35,341 bases of DNA, taken from contig JAFGDV010000022.1 of the NCBI GenBank assembly GCA_016931955.1, forward strand, positions 1 through 35,341, written 5' to 3'. This stretch comes from Candidatus Altarchaeota archaeon. Its GTDB lineage: Archaea; Altiarchaeota; Altiarchaeia; IMC4; QMZM01. The position numbers were made by a program, and so were the translations under genes. Under the pieces are notes generated by a model. The model was not told where the DNA came from, did no database searches, and saw only the letters and a program-made list of their open reading frames with translations. Shown here one piece after another: positions 1-8,551 of the stretch (positions are counted from its first letter, which is position 1; each line of letters opens with the position of its first letter).

Positions 1-1
1 G

Positions 2-3000
2 AAACCAACAAAGAAACTACTCCAAGATGAGTGGATGAATGGAGGTAAAGATGCTGCGGGTGAATTAGTCGATAACTATGTGACCTCCCCAATATTTAAA
101 CGTATTTTAAAAGATCCGTTAAAGGGCGGGATAGTTTCTACGATTGTTGTGGACACAACACAAGCTTTAACTGAACCAGAGGAACTATTCACAACAGAAG
201 GTCAAACTAAATATACCATAGACCTAGCATCGGGTATTGCACTTGTATATTTTGGATTAGGCCCTGAAGTGGCAATACCTGTCTTCATCGTGAAGCAATA
301 TGTATTTTATGAAATAGATGAGAACAAACGCTGTGCATATACTGCAACAGACGACTTGGTTGTAGTAGTTAATGCGGAGCCTGGTGTTTGGCCTGAAATT
401 GAGTGTGACACCTCATTAGCACCCGAGGACTGTAATGTGAATGGTCTACGTGTTCATTTTTCCTGTCAACCCCCTAGAGAAGTGGGGATATTCAATTATG
501 GTGACACATTAGAGGATGCTAGCATTACGGTGACAGATTTGTATGACATCTCAACATGTAAGCAGATTCTAACAGAACCTGAGTACTTCTCCGAAAGCTT
601 TGAATTGTATAGCTCAGAAGAAGAAATGAGCTGCTTTGCGACGTTAAGACGTACCGACAACAGTGATTTCATTGACTACGCATTATTGAGATATGGTGCG
701 GTGACAATAGGAGGTAGTAAACTATGCTATCATGCACCACACTTAAAAACACTAACGACAAAATACCCAATAATACGGGAGACAAAATATATCGGGACAG
801 GTTATCCTGGCGACAACGTTGCAGTATCCTTAGAAATCTACGACGACCAGGACAGTATCAGAGGGGATTCTACCTTTATCAATTGGACGCATAATGGCAT
901 TGCACATAGTGCAGACATAATAAGAGGAACTTATCCTTCCTGGGAGGGAGACATACCGATACCATTAAATGCTGCTGATGGTGACACAATAAATTTCCAA
1001 ATCCAGGTCACAGACACAGAATACCATAAGACTGTTGACGACAACGACCAGCGTATGTATCAAATTATGGTCGTCGAGGATACTGATTTTGGTGGTGATG
1101 TCTCTGATATCAAAGCGGATGCTTACTGGGTTTCTCCTTCGGCTTTTATGAGAAGTGGTTGGTTGTGGCCTCAGCCGGATGAGGTCTTCGGTTCAGAAGA
1201 GGACTGGTATAAAGTGTACATAGAAAAAGGTAAGCATTATGTCGTAGACGTTAATGCGAGCAAGCCGATTGTCGTCAGATTAGATAAGCCGAACGCAGCT
1301 ACCGAAAAACTAACCTTATTCAATCAGGGAAGCATCAACTTCGAATACGACAGCTCAGGCTTCCTGTATCTCGGCTTCGAACCGAGGAGAATAAGCGACT
1401 ACGGCATGAACTACAGCTTCAGAGTCACAGAAAGCGGCACAAAATGGGTCGAACCCTACAGCATGTCAGTCGACTATTACACGCCCTTCAAGAGATACTT
1501 CACACACGTATGTTCGGGAACGGAGACATATTCATGCCTAGGAAGCCAAGTAATGGGTGTCCACGACGTATTATCGTACATCGAAGATTTTGACGGCTAC
1601 GACCCTAATAGTCTAACACCAGGCGATAATTTATACTTTGACATATACGAGGCAGAAGACTGCAACGGTGATGAAAAAGAATACGTGGATGTGAATGTTG
1701 CATTCTACCCATACACAGGCTATGGCGGAGTAACAGTACGGTATATTCAACCAGTAATAAACTCAGAAGGGGATTATGACTGCGATAAGACAACTATTAA
1801 CACGTTCGTATCTGATTACAACACCCAATACTTCACCGCACGTGTACCAATCCCTGAAGAAGATGGAGTATATTATGTAGAGATGAGGGTTGATTACCAA
1901 GTCAGCCCCACATTGCTCCACGCCACGTACACCGAGCCCTTCGCGTTTAACTTTGACGTCAGACAAGCACCAACCTTGAATAACTTCAGCACGAACATAG
2001 GATATAATTCAGTTGTCTTGACTGCAGATGTAAGTGATGACGAAGGATTGGATACTGCAGAATTCTACTTCGACTACGATCTCATATGCACAAAAAGCCT
2101 GAGCGGGAAGCACAATAGTGTCTCATGCACGGTAGACACCTCCAGCCTCACAGACAACACAAACTACAACGCCTACATTAAAGTATACGACGAAGAATCC
2201 AGCTACTTCAAGTCAGGAAAAATATACCCCACAGTCCGAAACGACTTAGAGAAACCCATAATCCTGTCGACTTATGTATTGCCGACGGAGAACGGCGAAG
2301 CCTATAATAACAACGTTAGTGGAACAGTGATGCTCACGGTCTCAACCTACGACACAGAAGGCGGAGCAAACAATATACAGTGGTACAGAGACGGAGTAGG
2401 TATTGGTTCTGGAGCGGCTTTGAACTGGACAACGACTTCTACAAGTGATGGCCTACACAATATTAGAGTCGACATCTCAGATCTGTTTGGAAACACTGAA
2501 ACCCAAGCATTCACTGTAAACGTGGACAACACCCAGCCAGCAATCTCGGACACAGTCCCAGAAGACGGAGACATACTGGAGGGGATAGTGGACCTACGAG
2601 TTAACGTCACAGATTCAGGCTCAGCGTTAAGTGAAGTCGAATGGTATCTTGGAACAACAAAAATCGGTTCCGGGACAAGAACCATCTGGGGCAGCTCCGG
2701 ATTAGATGGAGACTATACGTTGACTGTGAATGTCACCGATTTAGTAGGAAACACCCAAAGCAGAGACATATATGTTACAATAATAAGCCCTGATCTGTCA
2801 ATAAATGAAAGCGAGTTTTCAGTCACAGACAACAACATAACAGCAGTAGTCCGCAACCTAGGAAGCGCCAACGCAACAGACGTTAATATATCATTCTACG
2901 CAGGAAACGAATCATTCAGCTCAGAGATAATCAACCTCACAGCAGGAGAAAGCCAGACATTATTTGTGGAATACAACACAACAGGAAAAGACATCATCGT

Positions 3001-3550
3001 AGTAGCTGACCCATACGACTGGATCACAGAAGTCAGCGAAAGAAACAACTACGTTATAAGAAAATACACACCCTGCCCGTCTGGTGGTTTTATTGGGTGT
3101 AATATGACGTATTGTTGCGGTGCTGTGGATGGTGTTTGTCCGTTGGATTTTGACTGGGTGGAGTGTGGTGTTAGTGACCCGGATTGTCCCGTGGTCTGCA
3201 CTGAGGGGGGTTTCTCGGCGTGCGGCGTAGACTACTGCTGCGGTGTCGTGGATGGAATATGCCCAGAAGACTTTGATGGGGTGAATTGTACGGCTAACGA
3301 CCCCGACTGCGTCCAGGGATGCGCTAATGGAGGATTCTCGGCGTGCGGCGTAGACTACTGCTGCGGCGCCTCTGACGGCATTTGTCCCACAGACTTCGAC
3401 AACGTAGACTGCTCAGTCTGGGATCCAGACTGCTCTCCTGGAGGGATATCAACCTGCCAGGGAGTCTACCTCTGCGGCGAAATAGATGGAATCTGTCCCG
3501 AAGACTTCGACGATGTCTCATGCTCAACATTCGATGTTGACTGCGTCTAA
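2..3550 (+). CDS. Large modular surface protein, 5'-partial
   Basis: The frame is open to the left edge (KPTKKLLQDEW precedes the first ATG at 35), so the true start and any signal peptide lie outside the window. Using ORF-track numbering, a PPC-like beta domain (DWYKVYIEKGKHYVVDV) lies at about 380-470. Ig-like domains span about 640-735, 735-835 and 835-918 (SDLFGNTETQ, TDLVGNTQSR). A CARDB-like adhesion domain (PDLSINESEF...NNYVIRKY) lies at about 921-1012, followed by four Cys-rich repeats of about 38 residues (CGVDYCCG.DGICPxDFD..DC). Many N-x-S/T sequons suggest an exported glycoprotein. No C-terminal membrane anchor is visible. The next gene starts 24 nt downstream, so the two are probably co-transcribed. 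The exact role is unknown; adhesion or S-layer-associated function is inferred from architecture only. Confidence 0.8.
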   Translation, partial: KPTKKLLQDEWMNGGKDAAGELVDNYVTSPIFKRILKDPLKGGIVSTIVVDTTQALTEPEELFTTEGQTKYTIDLASGIALVYFGLGPEVAIPVFIVKQYVFYEIDENKRCAYTATDDLVVVVNAEPGVWPEIECDTSLAPEDCNVNGLRVHFSCQPPREVGIFNYGDTLEDASITVTDLYDISTCKQILTEPEYFSESFELYSSEEEMSCFATLRRTDNSDFIDYALLRYGAVTIGGSKLCYHAPHLKTLTTKYPIIRETKYIGTGYPGDNVAVSLEIYDDQDSIRGDSTFINWTHNGIAHSADIIRGTYPSWEGDIPIPLNAADGDTINFQIQVTDTEYHKTVDDNDQRMYQIMVVEDTDFGGDVSDIKADAYWVSPSAFMRSGWLWPQPDEVFGSEEDWYKVYIEKGKHYVVDVNASKPIVVRLDKPNAATEKLTLFNQGSINFEYDSSGFLYLGFEPRRISDYGMNYSFRVTESGTKWVEPYSMSVDYYTPFKRYFTHVCSGTETYSCLGSQVMGVHDVLSYIEDFDGYDPNSLTPGDNLYFDIYEAEDCNGDEKEYVDVNVAFYPYTGYGGVTVRYIQPVINSEGDYDCDKTTINTFVSDYNTQYFTARVPIPEEDGVYYVEMRVDYQVSPTLLHATYTEPFAFNFDVRQAPTLNNFSTNIGYNSVVLTADVSDDEGLDTAEFYFDYDLICTKSLSGKHNSVSCTVDTSSLTDNTNYNAYIKVYDEESSYFKSGKIYPTVRNDLEKPIILSTYVLPTENGEAYNNNVSGTVMLTVSTYDTEGGANNIQWYRDGVGIGSGAALNWTTTSTSDGLHNIRVDISDLFGNTETQAFTVNVDNTQPAISDTVPEDGDILEGIVDLRVNVTDSGSALSEVEWYLGTTKIGSGTRTIWGSSGLDGDYTLTVNVTDLVGNTQSRDIYVTIISPDLSINESEFSVTDNNITAVVRNLGSANATDVNISFYAGNESFSSEIINLTAGESQTLFVEYNTTGKDIIVVADPYDWITEVSERNNYVIRKYTPCPSGGFIGCNMTYCCGAVDGVCPLDFDWVECGVSDPDCPVVCTEGGFSACGVDYCCGVVDGICPEDFDGVNCTANDPDCVQGCANGGFSACGVDYCCGASDGICPTDFDNVDCSVWDPDCSPGGISTCQGVYLCGEIDGICPEDFDDVSCSTFDVDCV

Positions 3551-3574
3551 AAAAAATGAGGTAAAAAAAAAACG

Positions 3575-4981
3575 ATGAAAACAAACAAAAAAATTGCAAT
3601 AGGAGCGGCATTGACGACGCTCTCGGTAGTCTTATTGCTTAGCTCGGGCCTATTAACAGCCCAAACAGCACCCTGGCTCACCGGATGGGAGTACCGGAAA
3701 CTCATCACCTTAAATAAAACCGTATCAAATGGATTTCAAGTATTGCTTAATGTAACCTATGACAGCGACATGCAAAGCGATTTCGACGATCTACGTTTTA
3801 CAAACTATGCTGAAGACACGGAATTGGATTATTGGATAGAATACAAAGTAGATGGTTCATACGCTGATGTTTGGGTTGAGATGGAAAACAGCGATAAACT
3901 TTATATGTACTATGATAATGACGGTGTTAGTACTACTTCAGATTGTGGTTCTGTTATGGAGATTTGTGATACATTTGATAGGGCAGATAATATGACTGTT
4001 GGTAATGGTTGGACTGAATCAAGCGGTGCTTTTTCAATAAACTCAAATAGGCTTAACGGTATTGGTGATGGCATCGGTGCGGATGATGTGTATAAGTCTT
4101 ATGGCACTTTTTCAGGACTTTATACCTACGTGGTAAAGTTTGGTTATAAGCCTTCGACAAATGGGAGGTCGGCTTTTGGTTATTCTAAGGCTATGACTAC
4201 TCCTCAACTTGGTTGGAATCTTGCAGAGACGGGATATATACAGTATTTAGATGACGAAGGATGGCACAACTATGATACTTATTCTGCTTCTACTTGGTAT
4301 ATTCTCCGTCTTGATATTGATACGTCTTCCAATTCAGGAGATTACTACGTCAACGGCGTCTCTGTTGCATCTGATTGTGGGTATTATTATGACTCAACCG
4401 ACCCTACTATATGGGATATGTATTTTTATTATAGTTATCCTACAGCATATACAGATTATGTTTATATTCGGGAATATATATCCACTATGCCTTCCGCTGA
4501 TTTTGGAAGTGAAGAATCCCAGAATAGTGCGCCTGTGCTTGTGAGCCGGGAACTGTATCCTGCTTCGCCGACTGATGGAGACGACCTCGCACTGAACATG
4601 AAGTGCTCAGACACGGACACAGGAGACACATTGACAGCATACTGGACGTGCTACAAAAATGGTGTAGAACAAGGCAGCTACACCGGATCTATGACAGTAA
4701 CAAACAACGTAGACACACAAGTGGAGACAATATCGAATACGGATACAGCACCAGGAGAACAATGGCAGTGCAGCGTCTACTGCGGCGACGGAAAAACGAA
4801 TACTGCGACTGCAAGCACATCAGTGAGGACAATAGGAGGAGGATGCAGCATAGGAGCAGACTGCAGCCAATGCACAGGATGGGTTTATGTGACAACACTA
4901 CAAGTACGAGACAGCAACGGAAACGGAAAACTCGACCAAATATGCTGCAACGGAATAGTTGAGGCAATAACACCTCTATAG
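3575..4981 (+). CDS. Secreted DUF2341-domain surface protein
   Basis: This is a 468-residue exported protein. A signal peptide occupies about 1-30 (KKIAIGAALTTLSVVLLLSS...TAQ). A DUF2341-like domain follows at about 31-115; its signature is DFDDLRFTNY, then DYWIEYKVDG, VWVEM and LYMYYDN. A lectin/LamG-like region starting at FDRADNMTVGNGW covers about 130-310, and an Ig-like module covers about 316-415. The Cys-rich tail ends CCNGIVEAITPL. The start is supported by a GAGGT ribosome site at 3559-3563. Codon choice in the central domain is more AT-rich than in the ends, which hints at domain shuffling. The last 28 nt-rich segment is repeated beyond the downstream toxin-antitoxin module, so this 3' end has been duplicated. 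Carbohydrate or surface binding is inferred from domains. Confidence 0.75.
   Translation: MKTNKKIAIGAALTTLSVVLLLSSGLLTAQTAPWLTGWEYRKLITLNKTVSNGFQVLLNVTYDSDMQSDFDDLRFTNYAEDTELDYWIEYKVDGSYADVWVEMENSDKLYMYYDNDGVSTTSDCGSVMEICDTFDRADNMTVGNGWTESSGAFSINSNRLNGIGDGIGADDVYKSYGTFSGLYTYVVKFGYKPSTNGRSAFGYSKAMTTPQLGWNLAETGYIQYLDDEGWHNYDTYSASTWYILRLDIDTSSNSGDYYVNGVSVASDCGYYYDSTDPTIWDMYFYYSYPTAYTDYVYIREYISTMPSADFGSEESQNSAPVLVSRELYPASPTDGDDLALNMKCSDTDTGDTLTAYWTCYKNGVEQGSYTGSMTVTNNVDTQVETISNTDTAPGEQWQCSVYCGDGKTNTATASTSVRTIGGGCSIGADCSQCTGWVYVTTLQVRDSNGNGKLDQICCNGIVEAITPL
4937..4964 (+). repeat. 28-bp direct repeat, copy 1
   Basis: Identical over 28 nt to 5769-5796 (core ATGCTGCAACGGAATAG). This copy encodes the ICCNGIVE tail of the DUF2341 protein. 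Together the copies bracket the first AbrB/PIN module. Confidence 0.9.
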
Positions 4982-5013
4982 AGTATTTATTGGTGGAATC
5001 CAAGAGTATAGTA

Positions 5014-5253
5014 ATGGCCGAGATGAACATAGTCTACGAAAAAATAAAACCCACAGGGGAGATAAGAATACCCAAAAGCATCCTAGCAAAACTGGGATTG
5101 AAAAGCGGAGAAAAAGTAAGACTCAAACTCACAGGCAAAAAAGTGCTGATAGAACCGATTAAGGATCCTATAAAGGCACTAAGGGGTATGTTAAAACTGG
5201 ATAAAAAAACCGCCAAAGAAATAATCGAATCCCCCGAATTCGAGCCAACATGA
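5014..5253 (+). CDS. AbrB/MazE-type antitoxin (VapB-like)
   Basis: This small SpoVT/AbrB-fold protein would neutralise the adjacent PIN toxin and autorepress the operon, as is known for AbrB-type VapB antitoxins. The motif TGEIRIPKSILAKLGLKSGEKV followed by LIEPI is the classic swapped-hairpin DNA-binding signature; the C-terminal 30 residues would bind toxin. The ORF-track start at 4990 is TTG. I prefer ATG 5014 (or 5023) because a TATA-like TATTTATT lies at 4984-4991, giving a leaderless or nearly leaderless message. Its stop overlaps the toxin start as ATGA (5250-5253), which indicates translational coupling. Confidence 0.8.
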   Translation: MAEMNIVYEKIKPTGEIRIPKSILAKLGLKSGEKVRLKLTGKKVLIEPIKDPIKALRGMLKLDKKTAKEIIESPEFEPT

Positions 5254-5752
5254 AACTAGGAGAACTGCCCAAAGGCGAAAAAGTTTTCATAGACGCCAAC
5301 ATATTCCTCTCAGAAATCTTCGACGAACAAGAAACAGCAGACGAATGCATGAAATTCCTTGAAAGAATCAAAAACGCAGAATTAAAAGGATACCCCCCCC
5401 ATACTGGTTCTCAACGAAGTCTTCCATAAAACCGCTATTGCCCAAGTCCATAAATCATTTAATATCCCACCATCAAAGACCACCACATTCCTAAAAAAAC
5501 AATCCAAACAAACTCAAATCCCTAGACAAACCCTGGGAAGCCATAAGAAACATAATAAGAATACCCAACCTGACCACACTAGAAATTAACGAAAACACAT
5601 TTTTAACAGGATTAAAACTCTCCAAATTACACGGACTCCTATCCAACGACTCACTACACCTCGCAGCCATGAAAATCCATGAAATAAAAAACCTAGCCTC
5701 CAACGACCAAGACTTCAAACGAGTGAACTGGATAAAACAATACGCACCCTAA
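5250..5752 (+). pseudogene. PIN-domain toxin (VapC-like), two frameshifts
   Basis: The start ATG overlaps the antitoxin stop. Frame 0 reads KVFIDANIFLSEIF and then runs into a stop at 5427-5429 just after a C8 run (5393-5400). Removing one C restores ILVLNEVFHKTAIAQ. A second +1 shift at an A7 run (5493-5499) must be removed to reach SNDSLHLAAMKIHEIKNLAS and NDQDF. All four PIN acidic positions (D in DAN, E in NEV, D in NDS, D in NDQ) are present across the three frames. The gene is therefore intact apart from two single-base insertions in homopolymers. It is either recently inactivated, phase-variable, or affected by two assembly errors. The family is RNA-cleaving VapC ribonucleases. Confidence 0.8.
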
Positions 5753-5753
5753 C

Positions 5754-5813
5754 ATGTGCGAACAAGAACAAATATGCTGCAACGGAATAGTTGAGGGGAT
5801 AGTCCCCCTCTAA
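5754..5813 (+). other. Duplicated C-terminal tail of the upstream surface gene
   Basis: Immediately after the PIN stop, an in-frame 19-codon stretch ends QICCNGIVEGIVPL-stop. It matches the ICCNGIVEAITPL-stop end of the DUF2341 protein. It has no body of its own and looks like a displaced gene 3' end left by insertion or recombination of the toxin-antitoxin module. Confidence 0.7.
5769..5796 (+). repeat. 28-bp direct repeat, copy 2
   Basis: Perfect copy of 4937-4964; see that entry. Beyond the 28 bp the two copies diverge at the DNA level but still encode nearly the same peptide end. Confidence 0.9.
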
Positions 5814-5883
5814 TTTTTTTCTTACATTTTTATATCTGTATTACTATATTATATTGTATTACTTTTTCTCAGAGGTAGGAAAA

Positions 5884-6105
5884 ATGTTTGAGACAACGAT
5901 CATGACAGAGAAAGGACAGATAGTCATCAAAAAAGCATTAAGAGAAAAACTGAAGCTGAAGCCCGGACAAAAACTCATAGAAGAAATAGAAGAAAACAAG
6001 ATAATACTGAAGCCTATGCCAACACTAAAAGAACTCAGAGACAGAGTAAAGATAAAGGAATCAACAGACGAAATCATGAAGGAGATAAAGAAGGGATGGG
6101 AATGA
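5884..6105 (+). CDS. Second AbrB-type antitoxin (VapB-like)
   Basis: MFETTIMTEKGQIVIKKALREKLKLKPGQKL is a SpoVT/AbrB N-terminal domain, followed by an ILKPMPTLKELRDRVK tail of the kind that wraps a PIN partner. The ORF track starts at 5854, but GAGGTAGG sits directly before ATG 5884 and the extra residues match nothing, so 5884 is chosen. AT-rich TATA-like sequence lies upstream at about 5827-5853. It ends in an ATGA overlap with the PIN gene. It is only distantly similar to the first antitoxin, so this is a separate pair and not a tandem duplicate. Confidence 0.82.
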   Translation: MFETTIMTEKGQIVIKKALREKLKLKPGQKLIEEIEENKIILKPMPTLKELRDRVKIKESTDEIMKEIKKGWE

Positions 6106-6467
6106 AATACGTGGCAGACACCTACGCCCTCATAGAATGGTACCTCAGAGGAAACCCCAGATATGAGGGATATTTCCAAGAAAAAAACTATGTCACAACG
6201 CTAACACTACTAGAGTTCTACCACCTCACATACCATAGAACAGACAAAGAAACAGCCGACGCATTCTACTTACACATAACCAGAGACAACGAAACAGTGC
6301 ACCTAGACCACGATACAATAAAGGCTGCTGGAATACTCAAAGAGAAAAAAAAGCTGTCATATACTGATTCGGTGAACTACATCACATCAAAGACAAAAAA
6401 GACAAGGCTGCTGACCGGAGACGAAGACTTCAGAAACCTAAGAGAAGACATAGAATTCATCAAATAA
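6102..6467 (+). CDS. PIN-domain toxin (VapC-like)
   Basis: This is an intact PIN ribonuclease of about 121 residues. The acidic active site is visible: D in VADTYALIEW, E in TLTLLEFYHL, D in LSYTDSVNYI and D in LTGDEDFRNL. Known VapC proteins cleave tRNA or rRNA when released from their antitoxin. The ATG at 6102 overlaps the antitoxin stop (ATGA); ATG 6096 is an alternative two codons upstream. Size and order (antitoxin first) are standard for archaeal VapBC loci. Confidence 0.85.
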   Translation: MKYVADTYALIEWYLRGNPRYEGYFQEKNYVTTLTLLEFYHLTYHRTDKETADAFYLHITRDNETVHLDHDTIKAAGILKEKKKLSYTDSVNYITSKTKKTRLLTGDEDFRNLREDIEFIK

Positions 6468-6472
6468 AGGCG

Positions 6473-6480
6473 TTTTATAC
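6473..6480 (+). promoter_or_regulatory. TATA box of the gluconeogenic operon
   Basis: TTTTATAC lies just after the PIN stop. It predicts transcription starting near 6500, giving a short leader with GAGGT (6504-6508) ahead of ATG 6515. Position and sequence are the only support. Confidence 0.45.
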
Positions 6481-6514
6481 TACGTTTCCTAAAATAATTA
6501 TGTGAGGTAATAAG

Positions 6515-7414
6515 ATGACCACTTTGAGAGAATACCTGGACACGACATCATGCAAAGAAGATCTGAAGGAATTGATCGAGTTAATCGCCAGACAGGCTGA
6601 ACCGATAAGGAAGGCATTCATCACAAACCAAGAATATGTGGACACGGAAAACATCTACGGAGAAGAACAGATCGCGTTAGACAAATGGAGCAACAAACAC
6701 ATGATGGAGGTATTCAAAAAATCAAAACTGGTGAAAGCAGCAGCCTCCGAAGAAGAAGCTGAGATAATAAAATTCCCGGAAGCCAAGACAGAGTATGCGC
6801 TGACGATGGACCCACTAGACGGCAGCAGCCTAGTACAGGTGAACCTCGCAGTCGGCACAATAATCGGGATCTACGACAACGGAGAAGTCATGCAGCCCGG
6901 ACGAAACCTGAGGGCGGCAATGTATATGCTATACGGACCCATGACCGTCTTAGGTCTGACGGTCAAAGAAGGCGTCCACATATTCGCGATGAACGATGAA
7001 GGAGAATACCTGATGCTCGAAAAAGACGTCAGAATACCTGAAGGAGAACTATACGCAAGCGGCGCACTGAAGAAGGACTGGCTGCCCAAACACGCCAAGT
7101 TCATAGAAAAACTCGAAGAAGAAGGATACAAATTAAGGTATTCGGGATCATTCGTGGCAGACGTCCACCAGTACCTGAAATACGGGGGACTGTTTTCGTA
7201 TCCAGCATACAAAGGAAAGGAAACAGGGAAACTTCGACTACTATTTGAGGCAAACCCCATGGGTTATATAGTAACACAAGCAGGAGGCAGGATAAGCACG
7301 GGATATGCGGACATACTAGATATTATGCCGGAAAAAATAGACCACCGCGTTCCAATATACATAGGAAGCAAGGGCGTGATAGAAAGGCTGGAAAAAGAAT
7401 TCAAGGAGGAATAA
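6515..7414 (+). CDS. fbp: Fructose-1,6-bisphosphatase, class I
   Basis: Hydrolyses fructose 1,6-bisphosphate to fructose 6-phosphate in gluconeogenesis, in the cytosol. Diagnostic class I signatures are the metal-binding MDPLDGSS followed by VGTIIGIY, then GSFVADVHQYLKYGGLFSYPA and KLRLLFEANPMGYIVTQAGG near the C terminus (substrate binding). At 299 residues it is slightly shorter than typical 330-residue enzymes. It is first in a three-gene operon with a class II aldolase (5 nt gap) and FBPA/P. Class I FBPase is mainly bacterial or eukaryotic and patchy in archaea, so acquisition by transfer is plausible but not shown by the sequence. Confidence 0.92.
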   Translation: MTTLREYLDTTSCKEDLKELIELIARQAEPIRKAFITNQEYVDTENIYGEEQIALDKWSNKHMMEVFKKSKLVKAAASEEEAEIIKFPEAKTEYALTMDPLDGSSLVQVNLAVGTIIGIYDNGEVMQPGRNLRAAMYMLYGPMTVLGLTVKEGVHIFAMNDEGEYLMLEKDVRIPEGELYASGALKKDWLPKHAKFIEKLEEEGYKLRYSGSFVADVHQYLKYGGLFSYPAYKGKETGKLRLLFEANPMGYIVTQAGGRISTGYADILDIMPEKIDHRVPIYIGSKGVIERLEKEFKEE

Positions 7415-7419
7415 AAAAA

Positions 7420-8538
7420 ATGGCCAAACCGATCTCAGGAAAAAAACTATTCAACGGAGTAAGAGACAAGGACTGCATCGTGATGGCAGCCAACACAAGA
7501 TACATTCCAGGCGCAGCGGAGGGGATACTGAAGGCGGCGAAGGATACTAATACGCCGGTGATCATGGAGATAGCACGCTCCGAATGCGACCTGAAGGGCG
7601 GATACACAGGATATACGCCGGCGGAATACGCGAAGAGGATGGTTAAGGCAGCAGACAAAGTAGGATGGGACAAGTGGGTACTGCACGCAGACCACATCTC
7701 AGTGACGGACGGAAGCCCGGAGACCATACAGGGGACAAAAGACCTGGTGGCGGCGCAAATAGACGCAGGATTCACGTCCTATGCAATAGACGCCTCACAC
7801 ATATTCAACTTCGAAGGAAAAAACGAAAAAGAAGAGCTAGAAGGGAATATAAAGGCGACGATAGAGATCGCTGAATACATAACAGAAAAGATGGAGGAGG
7901 GGGGGATAGGATCCTACGGCCTCGAAGTAGAAGTCGGAGAAGTCGGACGAAAAGACGACAAAGGATTCATGCTGACTACGGCAAAACAGGCAACAACCTT
8001 CATCTCAGAACTGAATAAGGCAGGTATAAAACCAGATACTCTGGCGATAGCCAATGGATCCACTCATGGAAACATCTACGACGAAAGAGGCGTGAAAATA
8101 GAGCAGGTGTCGATAGACATCCCAAGGACAAAGGAGATCGCGCAGGCATTAAGGAACATGGGAAGCCCCGTCAGGGTAGCACAACACGGCATCACCGGAA
8201 CCCCGCTGCACTTGATTGCGACACAGTTCCCGAAGGGAGATGTCATAAAAGGCAACGTTGGAACCTTCTGGCAGGACATTGTATTCGAAGTCTTGAAAGT
8301 GTACGAAATAGACCTCTACGATAGGATACAGGAATGGGTTCTGAAAACATACGCCGGCAAGGGGAAAAGCGACGAAGAAATATTCGGCAAAAACTCAAAA
8401 TACGCCTTCAAGCAGTTCTTCAGAGAGATACATGCCATGAGAGAAGAAACTATTGCGGCCATAGAAGCCCAAGCCTATGCGAGCGCCTTGATGTTCTACA
8501 AAGCATTCGGCTCAAAGGGTAAAGGCGGCCTCATATAG
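7420..8538 (+). CDS. fba: Fructose-bisphosphate aldolase, class II
   Basis: Zn-dependent condensation of glyceraldehyde 3-phosphate and dihydroxyacetone phosphate (or cleavage of FBP). The expected metal and substrate motifs appear in order: LHADHI, YAIDASH, LEVEVGEVG, ANGSTHGNIY and AQHGITGTPLHLI. The length of 372 residues fits the longer class II type. The ribosome site AGGAGG (7404-7409) overlaps the end of fbp, which supports co-translation. Substrate preference (FBP or tagatose bisphosphate) cannot be fixed from motifs alone, but operon context with two FBP phosphatases favours FBP. Confidence 0.9.
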   Translation: MAKPISGKKLFNGVRDKDCIVMAANTRYIPGAAEGILKAAKDTNTPVIMEIARSECDLKGGYTGYTPAEYAKRMVKAADKVGWDKWVLHADHISVTDGSPETIQGTKDLVAAQIDAGFTSYAIDASHIFNFEGKNEKEELEGNIKATIEIAEYITEKMEEGGIGSYGLEVEVGEVGRKDDKGFMLTTAKQATTFISELNKAGIKPDTLAIANGSTHGNIYDERGVKIEQVSIDIPRTKEIAQALRNMGSPVRVAQHGITGTPLHLIATQFPKGDVIKGNVGTFWQDIVFEVLKVYEIDLYDRIQEWVLKTYAGKGKSDEEIFGKNSKYAFKQFFREIHAMREETIAAIEAQAYASALMFYKAFGSKGKGGLI

Positions 8539-8551
8539 GGAGGGGGAGTGG

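Noticed and set aside
3074-3550. Dockerin or EF-hand domain in the C-terminal repeats
   Set aside because: The DGICPxDFDxVxC pattern has Asp residues but is Cys-framed and lacks a full 12-residue calcium loop.
4937-5796. Insertion sequence or integron-like element carrying the toxin-antitoxin pair
   Set aside because: No transposase, integrase or terminal inverted repeats were seen; only the direct repeat supports insertion, so it is reported as a finding and not as a mobile element.
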